Positions 7,439 through 17,100 of a DNA stretch of 64,000 nucleotides are shown piece after piece; position 1 is the first letter of the stretch, and every line of letters starts with the position of its first letter. The stretch is from Actinomyces sp. oral taxon 414 (GTDB lineage: Bacteria; Actinomycetota; Actinomycetes; Actinomycetales; Actinomycetaceae), in the NCBI RefSeq assembly GCF_001278845.1, contig NZ_CP012590.1:682001-746000 (forward strand), read 5' to 3'. Under the pieces are notes generated by a model. That model saw only the letters and a program-made list of their open reading frames with translations. It did not search any database and was not told the DNA's origin. A program made the position numbers and the translations under genes.

Positions 7439-8596
7439 ATGAGCGCGATTCAGCTGACCGATGACGAGCTGCGCATCCTCCAGGACCACAGGAAGGGTGC
7501 GCCGCACAAGCTCATGAGGCTCAAGTCCGAGGCGATCATTATGCTGTCGATGGGGGCGAGCAAGAAGTTCGCCGCCGAGTTCGTGGAGCGATCCATCGAA
7601 ACGATCAAGAGATGGGTCAGGCAGTGGAAAGAGTTCGGACTGGCATCCATCCGCACCGGACACGCCGGGAACGACAACGCCTCGAAACTCACTCGGGAGC
7701 AGGCGGAGGAGACCAAGGAAGCGCTTTCCCGGCCCCCGTCGGAGCAGGGCATCCCCGCCGACTTCTGGAATGTTCCCCGCCTGGCCGGTTGGATGCACGA
7801 GCATTTCAACGTCGAGTACAAGTCCAGATCCTCCTACCACCGCCGATTCCACATGGCGGAGCTGTCCTTCCACAAGCCCCTGGGCGTGGACCGGCACCGC
7901 GCCCCGGAGGCGGAGATCGAGGCCCGCATGGAGCAGATCGACGCCGAGATCGCCAGGATCACGGGGCAGAAGCGGGACGGGAAGAAGGAGGACGGGCAGG
8001 AGGAGGACCAAAGACGGCGGGAGGCCGAGACGAACGACAAGAAGACGAACGACGAGAAGGCGAACGACGAGAAGAAGGTCCGTGAGGATGTCATAGTGGT
8101 GTCCGCCGACGAGGTGGGCATCGAACACGAGGCAGTTATTAGGCGGGCCTGGTGCAAAAGGTGCGCCAAGACCAAGATCAGGGTCGACCGGGAACGGCAG
8201 TCCCAGAAGTACATCGGGTTCCTCCACGAATCGGACGGGAGGGTGGATCTCATGCGACTGGATCGGTGCAATACCGACAACGTCTTGAAGGCCCTGACCG
8301 AACTCACCCTGAAGTACCCGGACAAGACGATCGTCGTGGTGTGGGACAACGCCGGCTGGCACAAGTCGAGCACATTGCTCGCGCAGACGGGGGAGGGAAA
8401 GCCCCTGGAACGCGTCCAGTTCATCAACCTGCCGCCCTACAGCCCCGATAAGAACCCCATAGAGAAAGTCTGGAACGAGGGCAAGAACTCCATCAGCAAC
8501 AGGCAGAGGGCCTTCTTCGAGGACACCTGCGAAGCATTCGAATCCTTCGTCACCTCAAAGAAATTCAAGTATCGACTCCTGAAGTCATCTCGTTGA
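7439..8596 (+). CDS. IS630-family transposase
   Basis: A 385-residue DDE transposase that cuts and pastes its element into TA sites. The N-terminus has the family's double helix-turn-helix (FVERSIETIKRWVRQWKEF). The catalytic part has SADEVGIEHE (first Asp, about residue 224), VVVWDNAGWHKS (second Asp) and NLPPYSPDKNPIEKVWNEGKN (Glu). Residues ~176-216 form a very charged, Asp/Glu/Lys/Arg-rich insert ahead of the catalytic core. An earlier ATG at 7403 is possible, but the start at 7439 sits correctly behind TATAAT. The frame is intact, so the element may be active. Confidence 0.92.
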   Translation: MSAIQLTDDELRILQDHRKGAPHKLMRLKSEAIIMLSMGASKKFAAEFVERSIETIKRWVRQWKEFGLASIRTGHAGNDNASKLTREQAEETKEALSRPPSEQGIPADFWNVPRLAGWMHEHFNVEYKSRSSYHRRFHMAELSFHKPLGVDRHRAPEAEIEARMEQIDAEIARITGQKRDGKKEDGQEEDQRRREAETNDKKTNDEKANDEKKVREDVIVVSADEVGIEHEAVIRRAWCKRCAKTKIRVDRERQSQKYIGFLHESDGRVDLMRLDRCNTDNVLKALTELTLKYPDKTIVVVWDNAGWHKSSTLLAQTGEGKPLERVQFINLPPYSPDKNPIEKVWNEGKNSISNRQRAFFEDTCEAFESFVTSKKFKYRLLKSSR

Positions 8597-8925
8597 ATTT
8601 TTGCTATGGTTGGGGATGCCGGTCCTGGCGGACAAGGGGTACCAGGGCGCGGGGATCGGTGTGCCGGCCCCCACGAAGAACCCCTGCCCGACCCCCGACG
8701 AGGAGGCCTGCAACAGCCTGCTGTCCACCCTGCGGGCCCCCGCCAAGAGAGAGGGCGCCATGTTCAAGCACTTCAGGGCCCTGCAACGAGTCTCCCCAGG
8801 CCCCGCCACCATCACCACGATCATGGCCGCCGCCCTCGTCATCATCACCCTCTGGCACGAATCCTGACACGATTCTTAACACGAATCCTGGTGAGAAAGG
8901 CTCATTATACCATTTGCCGTCTTGG

Positions 8926-9626
8926 GAGCAATCCCCGCTCGCGCAGGGTTTACAGAGCCGCCACTGCACCGGCTCCAAGGACGACAGGATCATCCCCGCT
9001 CGCGCGGGGTTTACACGACGCCCCGGCGATCGCGCCGGGGCTGTGCAGGATCATCCCCGCTCGCGCGGGGTTTACGGGTCGGGTACGGTCCCGATCCGGG
9101 CGGCCGCGGGATCATCCCCGCTCGCGCGGGGTTTACGACTTCTTCTTCAAGTCGACGCCCAACTACTACGGATCATCCCCGCTCGCGCGGGGTTTACCGG
9201 TGGACGTGGACCATAGGAGGGTGATGAGATGGATCATCCCCGCTCGCGCGGGGTTTACTCGATGCGGTGTCCCGCCTTCACCCCGGAGGCGGGATCATCC
9301 CCGCTCGCGCGGGGTTTACGTGTTGCCCCAGATCCGCTTGACGGCCCCGTCCGGATCATCCCCGCTCGCGCGGGGTTTACGGCTTGGACGTACGGTCCAG
9401 CAGCACCGTGCCATGGATCATCCCCGCTCGCGCGGGGTTTACTCGGTGAGGTTGGGGAAGACCAGGTGCGACTTGGGATCATCCCCGCTCGCGCGGGGTT
9501 TACCGGGTGTACACGCCCAGGAAGGAACCGGTACGGGGATCATCCCCGCTCGCGCGGGGTTTACTCAATGGCCGCCGTCAGAGCTTCGCGGACCTGGTGG
9601 ATCATCCCCGCTCGCGCGGGGTTTAC
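8926..9626 (-). CRISPR. Type I-E CRISPR array, leader-distal segment (12 repeats)
   Basis: Twelve 28-nt repeats start at 8926, 8987, 9048, 9109, 9170, 9231, 9292, 9353, 9415, 9476, 9537 and 9599, separated by 33-34-nt unique spacers. The plus-strand repeat begins GGATCATC, has the palindrome CCCCGCTCGCGCGGGG and ends TTTAC, so crRNA sense is the minus strand. The first copy (8926-8953) is degenerate, marking the leader-distal end. The last spacer (9627-9660) is cut off by the IS256 insertion from the next repeat at 11112. Confidence 0.98.
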
Positions 9627-9660
9627 CCGACCTGTGGGGCCCCGACAAGCCCGCGATCCT

Positions 9661-11103
9661 GGTCAAGTCTTTTGGTGTGGTGTTCTTTCGGTCAGGTGGT
9701 GATGGGGGGCAGGGCGGCGCGGCCGCCGTCGCCGCCGGTGTTGTCGGTGTGGAGCATGTCGGTCAGGCGCTGCAGGGAGGTCTGGGAGAGGTATCGGCGT
9801 TCGCCGTACTGCCACTCCTCGTTGCTCTGGCAGGGCGGATCCGATCAGGGGGCGTGCGGAGTCGCTGTCGGGGAAGACCTGGACGACGTCTGCGCGGCGC
9901 TTGATCTCGCGGTTGAGGCGCTCGATGGGGTTGTTGGACCAGATCTTGGTCCAGTGCTCGCGGGGGAAGGCCGCGAACGCGGTCAGGTCCGGCTCGGCGT
10001 CCTTCAACATCTGAGCGATCTCGGGGAAGGCGTCCCTCAGGGTGTCGATGACGTGCTGGTACTGGGCCATGACGGCCTCGGGCGTGGTCTGGGCGAAGAT
10101 GGTCGAGACGAGCGCGTTGACGGGCTTGGATCGGGCCGAGCCGAGCCTGGAGGTGATGGTGCGGGCGAAGTGGACGCGGCAGCGCTGCCAGGCGGCTCCG
10201 GGAAGGATCGCCCTGACGGCGGCGCGGATGCCGGCGTGGGCGTCACTGGTGACCAGGACCACGCCCTCGGGGTCGTGGGGTGAGGGGACCTTGAGGCCGC
10301 GCTCTCGCAGGGACCGCAGGAAGGAGGTCCAGAAATCGGTGGTCTCGGCGTCGCCCAGGGCCATGCCCAGGATCTCCCGGCGCCCTTGGGCCGACACGCC
10401 GGTGGCCACCACCAGCGCCCGGGAGACCACCCGGTGCCCCGCCCTCACGTCCAGGTACGTGGCGTCCACGAACAAGTAGGGGAACCAGGTGTGGTCCAGG
10501 CGGCGGGCGAGGAACTCGTGCACGCCCTCGTCGATGTCCTTGCAGATCCTTGAGACCGTGGAGCGGCTGATCCCGGACTCGTTGCCCAGGGCCTTGACCA
10601 GGTCGTCGACCTTGCGCGTGGACACGCCCTCGATCCACGCGGAGCAGATCACCGCGTACAGGGCCTTGTCCACGCGCCTGCGCGGGTGGAGCAGGGAGGG
10701 GAAGAACGACCCGGTGCGAAGCTTGGGGATGGCCAGTTCGACCTCCCCGGCGGTGGTGGCCACCGTCTTGGGCCTCGTGCCGTTGCGGCGGTTGGTGCGC
10801 TGCGGGGTGCGCTCGTAGCGCTGCGCGCCGATCACGGCGGCGGCCTCGGCGTCGACCAGGTCCTGCAGCCCGGCCTGGAGCAGGCGGCGGAAGACGTCAT
10901 CGTGAGCCAGATCGGGGTCGGCCAGGACTTCCCGGATCAGCGTGGACACGGCAGACTGGTTCGTGGCGGGCATCGCGGGTGCACTCCTTGTGAATCTTGG
11001 TCGAGGAACAGGACTCCCACGATGCCCGCCGCCCTCCCGGGCCGGCGGGCCCCTCGACGCCGAGGGCCCCGCGGGAATTGCCACCACACTAAGAGACGCA
11101 CCC
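9661..11103 (-). mobile_element. IS256-family insertion sequence inside a CRISPR spacer
   Basis: The element is 1443 bp, flanked by the 8-bp target duplication GCGATCCT (9653-9660 and 11104-11111). Its ends are imperfect 22-bp inverted repeats sharing GTGTGGTG (left GGTCAAGTCTTTTGGTGTGG; right, reversed, GGGTGCGTCTCTTAGTGTGG). It interrupts the spacer that begins at 9627, immediately before the next repeat. An uninterrupted copy of the same spacer exists at 11323-11356, which confirms the junction. Confidence 0.92.
9663..10973 (-). CDS. IS256-family (mutator-type) transposase with frameshifted C-terminus
   Basis: The product starts MPATNQSAVSTLIREVL. It contains NRRNGTRPKTVATTAGEVELAIPKLR, SRSTVSRICKDIDEGV, FVDATYLDVRAGHRVV (first Asp), LVTSDAHAGIRAAV (second Asp), WQRCRVHFARTI and WSNNPIERLNREIKRRADVVQVFPDSDSA (Glu). 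The whole DDE core is therefore present. Near 9833 the frame shifts. The expected end EWQYGERRYLSQTSLQRLTD, stopping at 9692, is read out of frame and replaced by ~50 Arg/His-rich residues ending at 9663. Activity is uncertain because the catalytic part is complete. Confidence 0.9.
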   Translation of the reverse strand: MPATNQSAVSTLIREVLADPDLAHDDVFRRLLQAGLQDLVDAEAAAVIGAQRYERTPQRTNRRNGTRPKTVATTAGEVELAIPKLRTGSFFPSLLHPRRRVDKALYAVICSAWIEGVSTRKVDDLVKALGNESGISRSTVSRICKDIDEGVHEFLARRLDHTWFPYLFVDATYLDVRAGHRVVSRALVVATGVSAQGRREILGMALGDAETTDFWTSFLRSLRERGLKVPSPHDPEGVVLVTSDAHAGIRAAVRAILPGAAWQRCRVHFARTITSRLGSARSKPVNALVSTIFAQTTPEAVMAQYQHVIDTLRDAFPEIAQMLKDAEPDLTAFAAFPREHWTKIWSNNPIERLNREIKRRADVVQVFPDSDSARPLIGSALPEQRGVAVRRTPIPLPDLPAAPDRHAPHRQHRRRRRPRRPAPHHHLTERTPHQKT

Positions 11104-11111
11104 GCGATCCT

Positions 11112-14100
11112 GGATCATCCCCGCTCGCGCGGGGTTTACCGACGGTATCCTCTCCGTCCTCGGTCCGGCCGAGGATCATCCCCGCTCGCGCGGGGTTTAC
11201 GCGATCGTCCTGGCCGGCGGCGCCGTCCTGGCGGGATCATCCCCGCTCGCGCGGGGTTTACCCACGACCGCACCGCACCACGACGACGTCCACGGGATCA
11301 TCCCCGCTCGCGCGGGGTTTACCCGACCTGTGGGGCCCCGACAAGCCCGCGATCCTGGATCATCCCCGCTCGCGCGGGGTTTACCGACGGTATCCTCTCC
11401 GTCCTCGGTCCGGCCGAGGATCATCCCCGCTCGCGCGGGGTTTACAGCGGATCATCGCTGAGATGCAGGCGCAGGGCAGGATCATCCCCGCTCGCGCGGG
11501 GTTTACACGTAGTCGATCAGGGCGGCCAGGCCGGCCCGGGGATCATCCCCGCTCGCGCGGGGTTTACGCCTTGCTGAGCTTCCGGAAACTGACTGCGGTG
11601 GGGATCATCCCCGCTCGCGCGGGGTTTACAGAAGAACTTGTCCGATCTCGCGCCCGGGGCGCGGATCATCCCCGCTCGCGCGGGGTTTACACCTGCACCT
11701 CGACGGCCGCCGCATTGATCGGCGGATCATCCCCGCTCGCGCGGGGTTTACCTGATCACGTCCAGCACCGCCTGCAGGCGGTCCGGATCATCCCCGCTCG
11801 CGCGGGGTTTACGACGCGGGCTGCTCGTAGAGCAGATCCTCCCGGGGATCATCCCCGCTCGCGCGGGGTTTACCGGCCGAGGAGCCCGCGCCGGACCATC
11901 GGCGGAGGATCATCCCCGCTCGCGCGGGGTTTACCCACTATGGCCCTGGCCTGGGCCGCCCGCATCCTGGATCATCCCCGCTCGCGCGGGGTTTACCCCG
12001 GATATTTGTCCGAAGGGGCGGAGGACGAGGGATCATCCCCGCTCGCGCGGGGTTTACGGGCGGACAGACCCGGGCGGGGCTCCTCGATCAGGATCATCCC
12101 CGCTCGCGCGGGGTTTACTGCTGGCTTGCGAGGAAACGATCGGCGTCGTGAGGATCATCTCCGCTCGCGCGGGGTTTACACAAGGAATGGGAATGTCACG
12201 CAGAAGGAAGAGGGATCATCCCCGCTCGCGCGGGGTTTACGCGCCACCATGAGCGGCGCCGAATTCACCGCCCGGATCATCCCCGCTCGCGCGGGGTTTA
12301 CTGCGCGGCCTTGAGCGCCTCGGCATTCTTCGCCGGATCATCCCCGCTCGCGCGGGGTTTACGAGGGAAGTGCGCGGGGATGATAAGTGCGGTTAGGATC
12401 ATCCCCGCTCGCGCGGGGTTTACGCCCACGCGGGCATGGTGCCCGTGGCCGCCGGGGGATCATCCCCGCTCGCGCGGGGTTTACGTCGCCAAGGAGGCGG
12501 CAACGTCGACGTCGACCAGGATCATCCCCGCTCGCGCGGGGTTTACTACAAAACCGAGATGCGCGCCACGACCACATTCGGATCATCCCCGCTCGCGCGG
12601 GGTTTACACAGCCCGGCGCCGGCTACAGGCCCGGCGACAAGGATCATCCCCGCTCGCGCGGGGTTTACCCGGGGTTTTATGCGAATGACGAGGTCATCGC
12701 GGGATCATCCCCGCTCGCGCGGGGTTTACCTACGCTGAGTGTGGCCGAGTAGTGAGGGAGGTGGGATCATCCCCGCTCGCGCGGGGTTTACAATACGGTG
12801 CCCGCCTGCGACTCAACGGAATTGGGATCATCCCCGCTCGCGCGGGGTTTACCTACGCTGAGTGTGGCCGAGTAGTGAGGGAGGTGGGATCATCCCCGCT
12901 CGCGCGGGGTTTACTTTCCCTTGACCTAGCCCCGCCCACGGGGTACCGGGATCATCCCCGCTCGCGCGGGGTTTACACCGTGCGGACGCCCCGTCGAGGA
13001 TCATTCAGAGGATCATCCCCGCTCGCGCGGGGTTTACTACGGGGAGTGCTGCGAGTGCTGCGGAACCGAGGGATCATCCCCGCTCGCGCGGGGTTTACAA
13101 CCACCAGCGCTTCCACAGCGGCTTCTTCGCCGGATCATCCCCGCTCGCGCGGGGTTTACAACGCCCTCTTCAGTGGCAGACGCATCGGAGCCGGATCATC
13201 CCCGCTCGCGCGGGGTTTACGCCGCGAAAGTCGGCATCCCCGCGGGATTATAAGGATCATCCCCGCTCGCGCGGGGTTTACCGCGTCGAGCACGTGCGGG
13301 CAGGTGCGGGCAGGGGATCATCCCCGCTCGCGCGGGGTTTACGAGACCCACACGACCGGCCCTTTCAGCGACCAAGGATCATCCCCGCTCGCGCGGGGTT
13401 TACGGTGGCGAGTCGTTGGGCGGCGGCTTTGTAGGCGGATCATCCCCGCTCGCGCGGGGTTTACTCTGGCGCCGGAAGGAGCACATCGGCAATATGGAGG
13501 ATCATCCCCGCTCGCGCGGGGTTTACGTCGCGTCGGCCTGGAAATGCGCCGTGATGACCGGATCATCCCCGCTCGCGCGGGGTTTACAAAACACGGGCCG
13601 TCAATTCCGAGGCGCCCCAGGGATCATCCCCGCTCGCGCGGGGTTTACCGGCGCCGCCTAAGGCGCCGGTTCTCGGTGCGCGGATCATCCCCGCTCGCGC
13701 GGGGTTTACACAGTCCTGTCTGAGGCTCAGCGGCTTGCCGGCGGATCATCCCCGCTCGCGCGGGGTTTACGGTACTGTGGAGGGGCAGGAGCCCGACGTG
13801 CAGGGATCATCCCCGCTCGCGCGGGGTTTACCATGGTCGCGGATACTCTCATCGAGACGCGGGCGGATCATCCCCGCTCGCGCGGGGTTTACTCGATCGC
13901 GTATCAGTATCAGGCTGCGGATTGGGGATCATCCCCGCTCGCGCGGGGTTTACAAGTTCGCGTGCTACCCGTATGCTGCGATCGAAGGATCATCCCCGCT
14001 CGCGCGGGGTTTACCCATGAACGTCAATTCTGGCGAGGAGAAGCACGGGATCATCCCCGCTCGCGCGGGGTTTACGCCCCACTGCGAGCGGGCCAGCGTG

Positions 14101-17100
14101 GGCGGCGTGGATCATCCCCGCTCGCGCGGGGTTTACTTTTGTGGTGGGGGCGGCCGCCCGGAGAGCTGCGGATCATCCCCGCTCGCGCGGGGTTTACTCA
14201 AGCCGAGTCTTTCGGACGCCGTCGAGCGCGGGATCATCCCCGCTCGCGCGGGGTTTACTTAAATGGCGTAATATGCCGCCCGGGATTGACGGGATCATCC
14301 CCGCTCGCGCGGGGTTTACCGGCTCGCGGGCGCAGCGGCGTCGCGCTCGACGGGATCATCCCCGCTCGCGCGGGGTTTACCCGAAATTGCGCCACGTGTC
14401 CCCGCCGTAGATGGGATCATCCCCGCTCGCGCGGGGTTTACGCGAGTACGCGAAAACACTGCCCAATGCGGATAGGATCATCCCCGCTCGCGCGGGGTTT
14501 ACGCGGCGGTCCGCAGGCGGGTTCCTTCTCCCCCGGGATCATCCCCGCTCGCGCGGGGTTTACTCCTGGTCGCCTGCTGGGGCAAGGACGCGGCCGGGAT
14601 CATCCCCGCTCGCGCGGGGTTTACTCAGCAGCTGCTGCTCGGCGTCGGAGAAGCTCAGGATCATCCCCGCTCGCGCGGGGTTTACCGTCGCCGCCCTCGA
14701 CCTGGACACCCGGCTCCTGGATCATCCCCGCTCGCGCGGGGTTTACCTCGCGGGCGACGAACTGTCCGAGCGCCCGCCGTGGATCATCCCCGCTCGCGCG
14801 GGATTTACTCCCCATGATCCGAAATCTGGAGACCAACGGCGGGATCATCCCCGCTCGCGCGGGGTTTACAACTCGCTCCGGAAACCAGCAGCGCGATATG
14901 AAGGATCATCCCCGCTCGCGCGGGGTTTACCTACTGCGTGGTGACCGGCGAGGTCGACCACACGGGATCATCCCCGCTCGCGCGGGGTTTACGGGGCGAT
15001 CTCCGGCTTTCCGGCGAGACCCCTCAGGATCATCCCCGCTCGCGCGGGGTTTACTTTGCGTGAGGTGAATGCTGAGTGCGGGTATCAGGGATCATCCCCG
15101 CTCGCGCGGGGTTTACGGGTGGGTGGCGGACCTGGACCTGACGGCCCCGGGATCATCCCCGCTCGCGCGGGGTTTACGCGGACTCGTAGGGCGTCGCCCA
15201 GAGCGGGAGAGGATCATCCCCGCTCGCGCGGGGTTTACTCGCCCGGGCGCGATTATCTTGAGGGCGAGATCGGATCATCCCCGCTCGCGCGGGGTTTACC
15301 CAGTCCGACGCCACCGGCGATAACGCGACCGCGGATCATCCCCGCTCGCGCGGGGTTTACCCAGTCCGACGCCACCGGCGATAACGCGACCGCGGATCAT
15401 CCCCGCTCGCGCGGGGTTTACGCTCGGTCGACATCGTCCAGGATGGAGCGGAGGGGATCATCCCCGCTCGCGCGGGGTTTACTAATGAACCCCAAGACCT
15501 ACATCCCCATGCCGAGGATCATCCCCGCTCGCGCGGGGTTTACGGGCCGGTGATCCGCAGGGCGGCGTCGATGAGGGGATCATCCCCGCTCGCGCGGGGT
15601 TTACTCAAGGCGCAGGTCCGGATGGTCTCGCCACGGCGGATCATCCCCGCTCGCGCGGGGTTTACTCGACGTCGCCGAAGCGCGTACTGCTAGCGCGCGG
15701 ATCATCCCCGCTCGCGCGGGGTTTACGACGTCGAGCGCTACGCCGCCGCGATCCGCCGCCGGATCATCCCCGCTCGCGCGGGGTTTACCCGGCCATGTCC
15801 TCATCGCCACACCGGAGGGCAGGATCATCCCCGCTCGCGCGGGGTTTACCCGCTGCCCGCGAGCGCCGCGCCCCCATGGTGGGGATCATCCCCGCTCGCG
15901 CGGGGTTTACGCTCTCACCAGGGAGGTGTGCCGCTCCCAGGCCGGATCATCCCCGCTCGCGCGGGGTTTACCGGCCCGCGAGATCCTTACTCGGGCGGAG
16001 GGCCGGATCATCCCCGCTCGCGCGGGGTTTACCACAGCGCATCATCGCCATCACAGTGCCCGGACGGATCATCCCCGCTCGCGCGGGGTTTACGGTGTAC
16101 TGAGTGTTGCGCAGTGGGCCATGATGGGATCATCCCCGCTCGCGCGGGGTTTACATGGTGCCCGAGTCGGCGATTTTCAAGGACGTTGGATCATCCCCGC
16201 TCGCGCGGGGTTTACCCATGCGGGTCAAGGGAGAGAACAAGATCGTCTGGATCATCCCCGCTCGCGCGGGGTTTACCTCTTGGTTCAGTCGGTGGGTCGG
16301 TGGGTGACGGGATCATCCCCGCTCGCGCGGGGTTTACACGTTCTTCTCGAATTTCAAGGCCCACTGCCTGTGGATCATCCCCGCTCGCGCGGGGTTTACC
16401 CTCGGCGTCGCGGGCGCGCAGCCAGGCGGCCAGGATCATCCCCGCTCGCGCGGGGTTTACGCCCAGAGCGGCAGATTCATGAGCACACTGTCAGGATCAT
16501 CCCCGCTCGCGCGGGGTTTACGGCGGCGTGGGCGAGCAGGGCGTTCAGGGTGGGGGATCATCCCCACTCGCGCGGGGTTTACGTTGCGCAAGGCCATCAC
16601 CATGTGTATGGTCCGGGATCATCCCCGCTCGCGCGGGGTTTACTTCAGGGTCAAGTGCCCTGATATGCAGTCGCTGGGATCATCCCCGCTCGCGCGGGGT
16701 TTACATGATGGTGGTCACGCCGGTGACGGGCCGCCCGGGATCATCCCCGCTCGCGCGGGGTTTACCCGGCACCGCCGGCAGCGGCAAGAGCGTGGGCGGG
16801 ATCATCCCCGCTCGCGCGGGGTTTACCCGGCACCGCCGGCAGCGGCAAGAGCGTGGGCGGGATCATCCCCGCTCGCGCGGGGTTTACCACGCTTGATGGC
16901 CGGGTAGACGTTGGCGGGGGGATCATCCCCGCTCGCGCGGGGTTTACGTCGCCGTTGGCGGCGCGCGCCCCCGGCCGCGCGGATCATCCCCGCTCGCGCG
17001 GGGTTTACGCTTCCGGGATATCATCGCCGATGGGCACAATAGGATCATCCCCGCTCGCGCGGGGTTTACGCGGCTGTGGTCCTGGCGGTTTGCTGCGCCC

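Larger units (their letters stand above)
7323..8604 (+). mobile_element. IS630-family insertion sequence nested in the IS5-like element
   Basis: The element lies between TA dinucleotides at 7321-7322 and 8605-8606, the usual IS630/Tc1 target duplication. Its ends are imperfect inverted repeats: left GCAAATACGAAACAAGATAA, right (reversed) GCAAAAATTCAACGAGATGA. It carries one intact transposase gene. Base composition is less GC-rich than the flanks, which suggests recent transfer. Confidence 0.85.
6780..8868 (+). pseudogene. IS5-family (DDE_Tnp_4-like) transposase, frameshifted and split by an IS630 insertion
   Basis: Pieces in different frames line up as one transposase. They are SYPATGDVPESIAHAICLWL at the start, then LTTLARDSRVSRATAYRYL (helix-turn-helix) and FVCLDGTLIRTDRVA with the first catalytic Asp. 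These are followed by GHHLWYSGLG...GGNVQVVMDF, FPVYTGPVEPGSTHDLTAAR, and after the nested element MPVLADKGYQGAGIGVPAPTK and ALQRVSPGPATITTIMAAAL to the stop at 8868. Frame changes occur near 6890, 7130-7150 and 7215, and the IS630 copy separates the last ~85 codons. It cannot make a functional enzyme. Confidence 0.85.
6626..8904 (+). mobile_element. IS5-like insertion sequence with 17-bp inverted ends, interrupted by an IS630 element
   Basis: TGAGCCTTTCTCACCAG at 6626-6642 is repeated as an exact inverted copy at 8888-8904, defining the ends. The interior encodes a decayed DDE transposase (6780-8868). Removing the nested IS630 element (7323-8604) leaves about 1.0 kb, the usual size for this IS group. 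The right end lies 21 nt from the first, degenerate CRISPR repeat. I could not see a clear target duplication. The family call rests on the transposase. Confidence 0.75.

Noticed and set aside
12980-13012. An extra repeat start, GGATCATT, inside a spacer
   Set aside because: Only eight bases match and the true repeat begins at 13010; it is chance similarity within the spacer.
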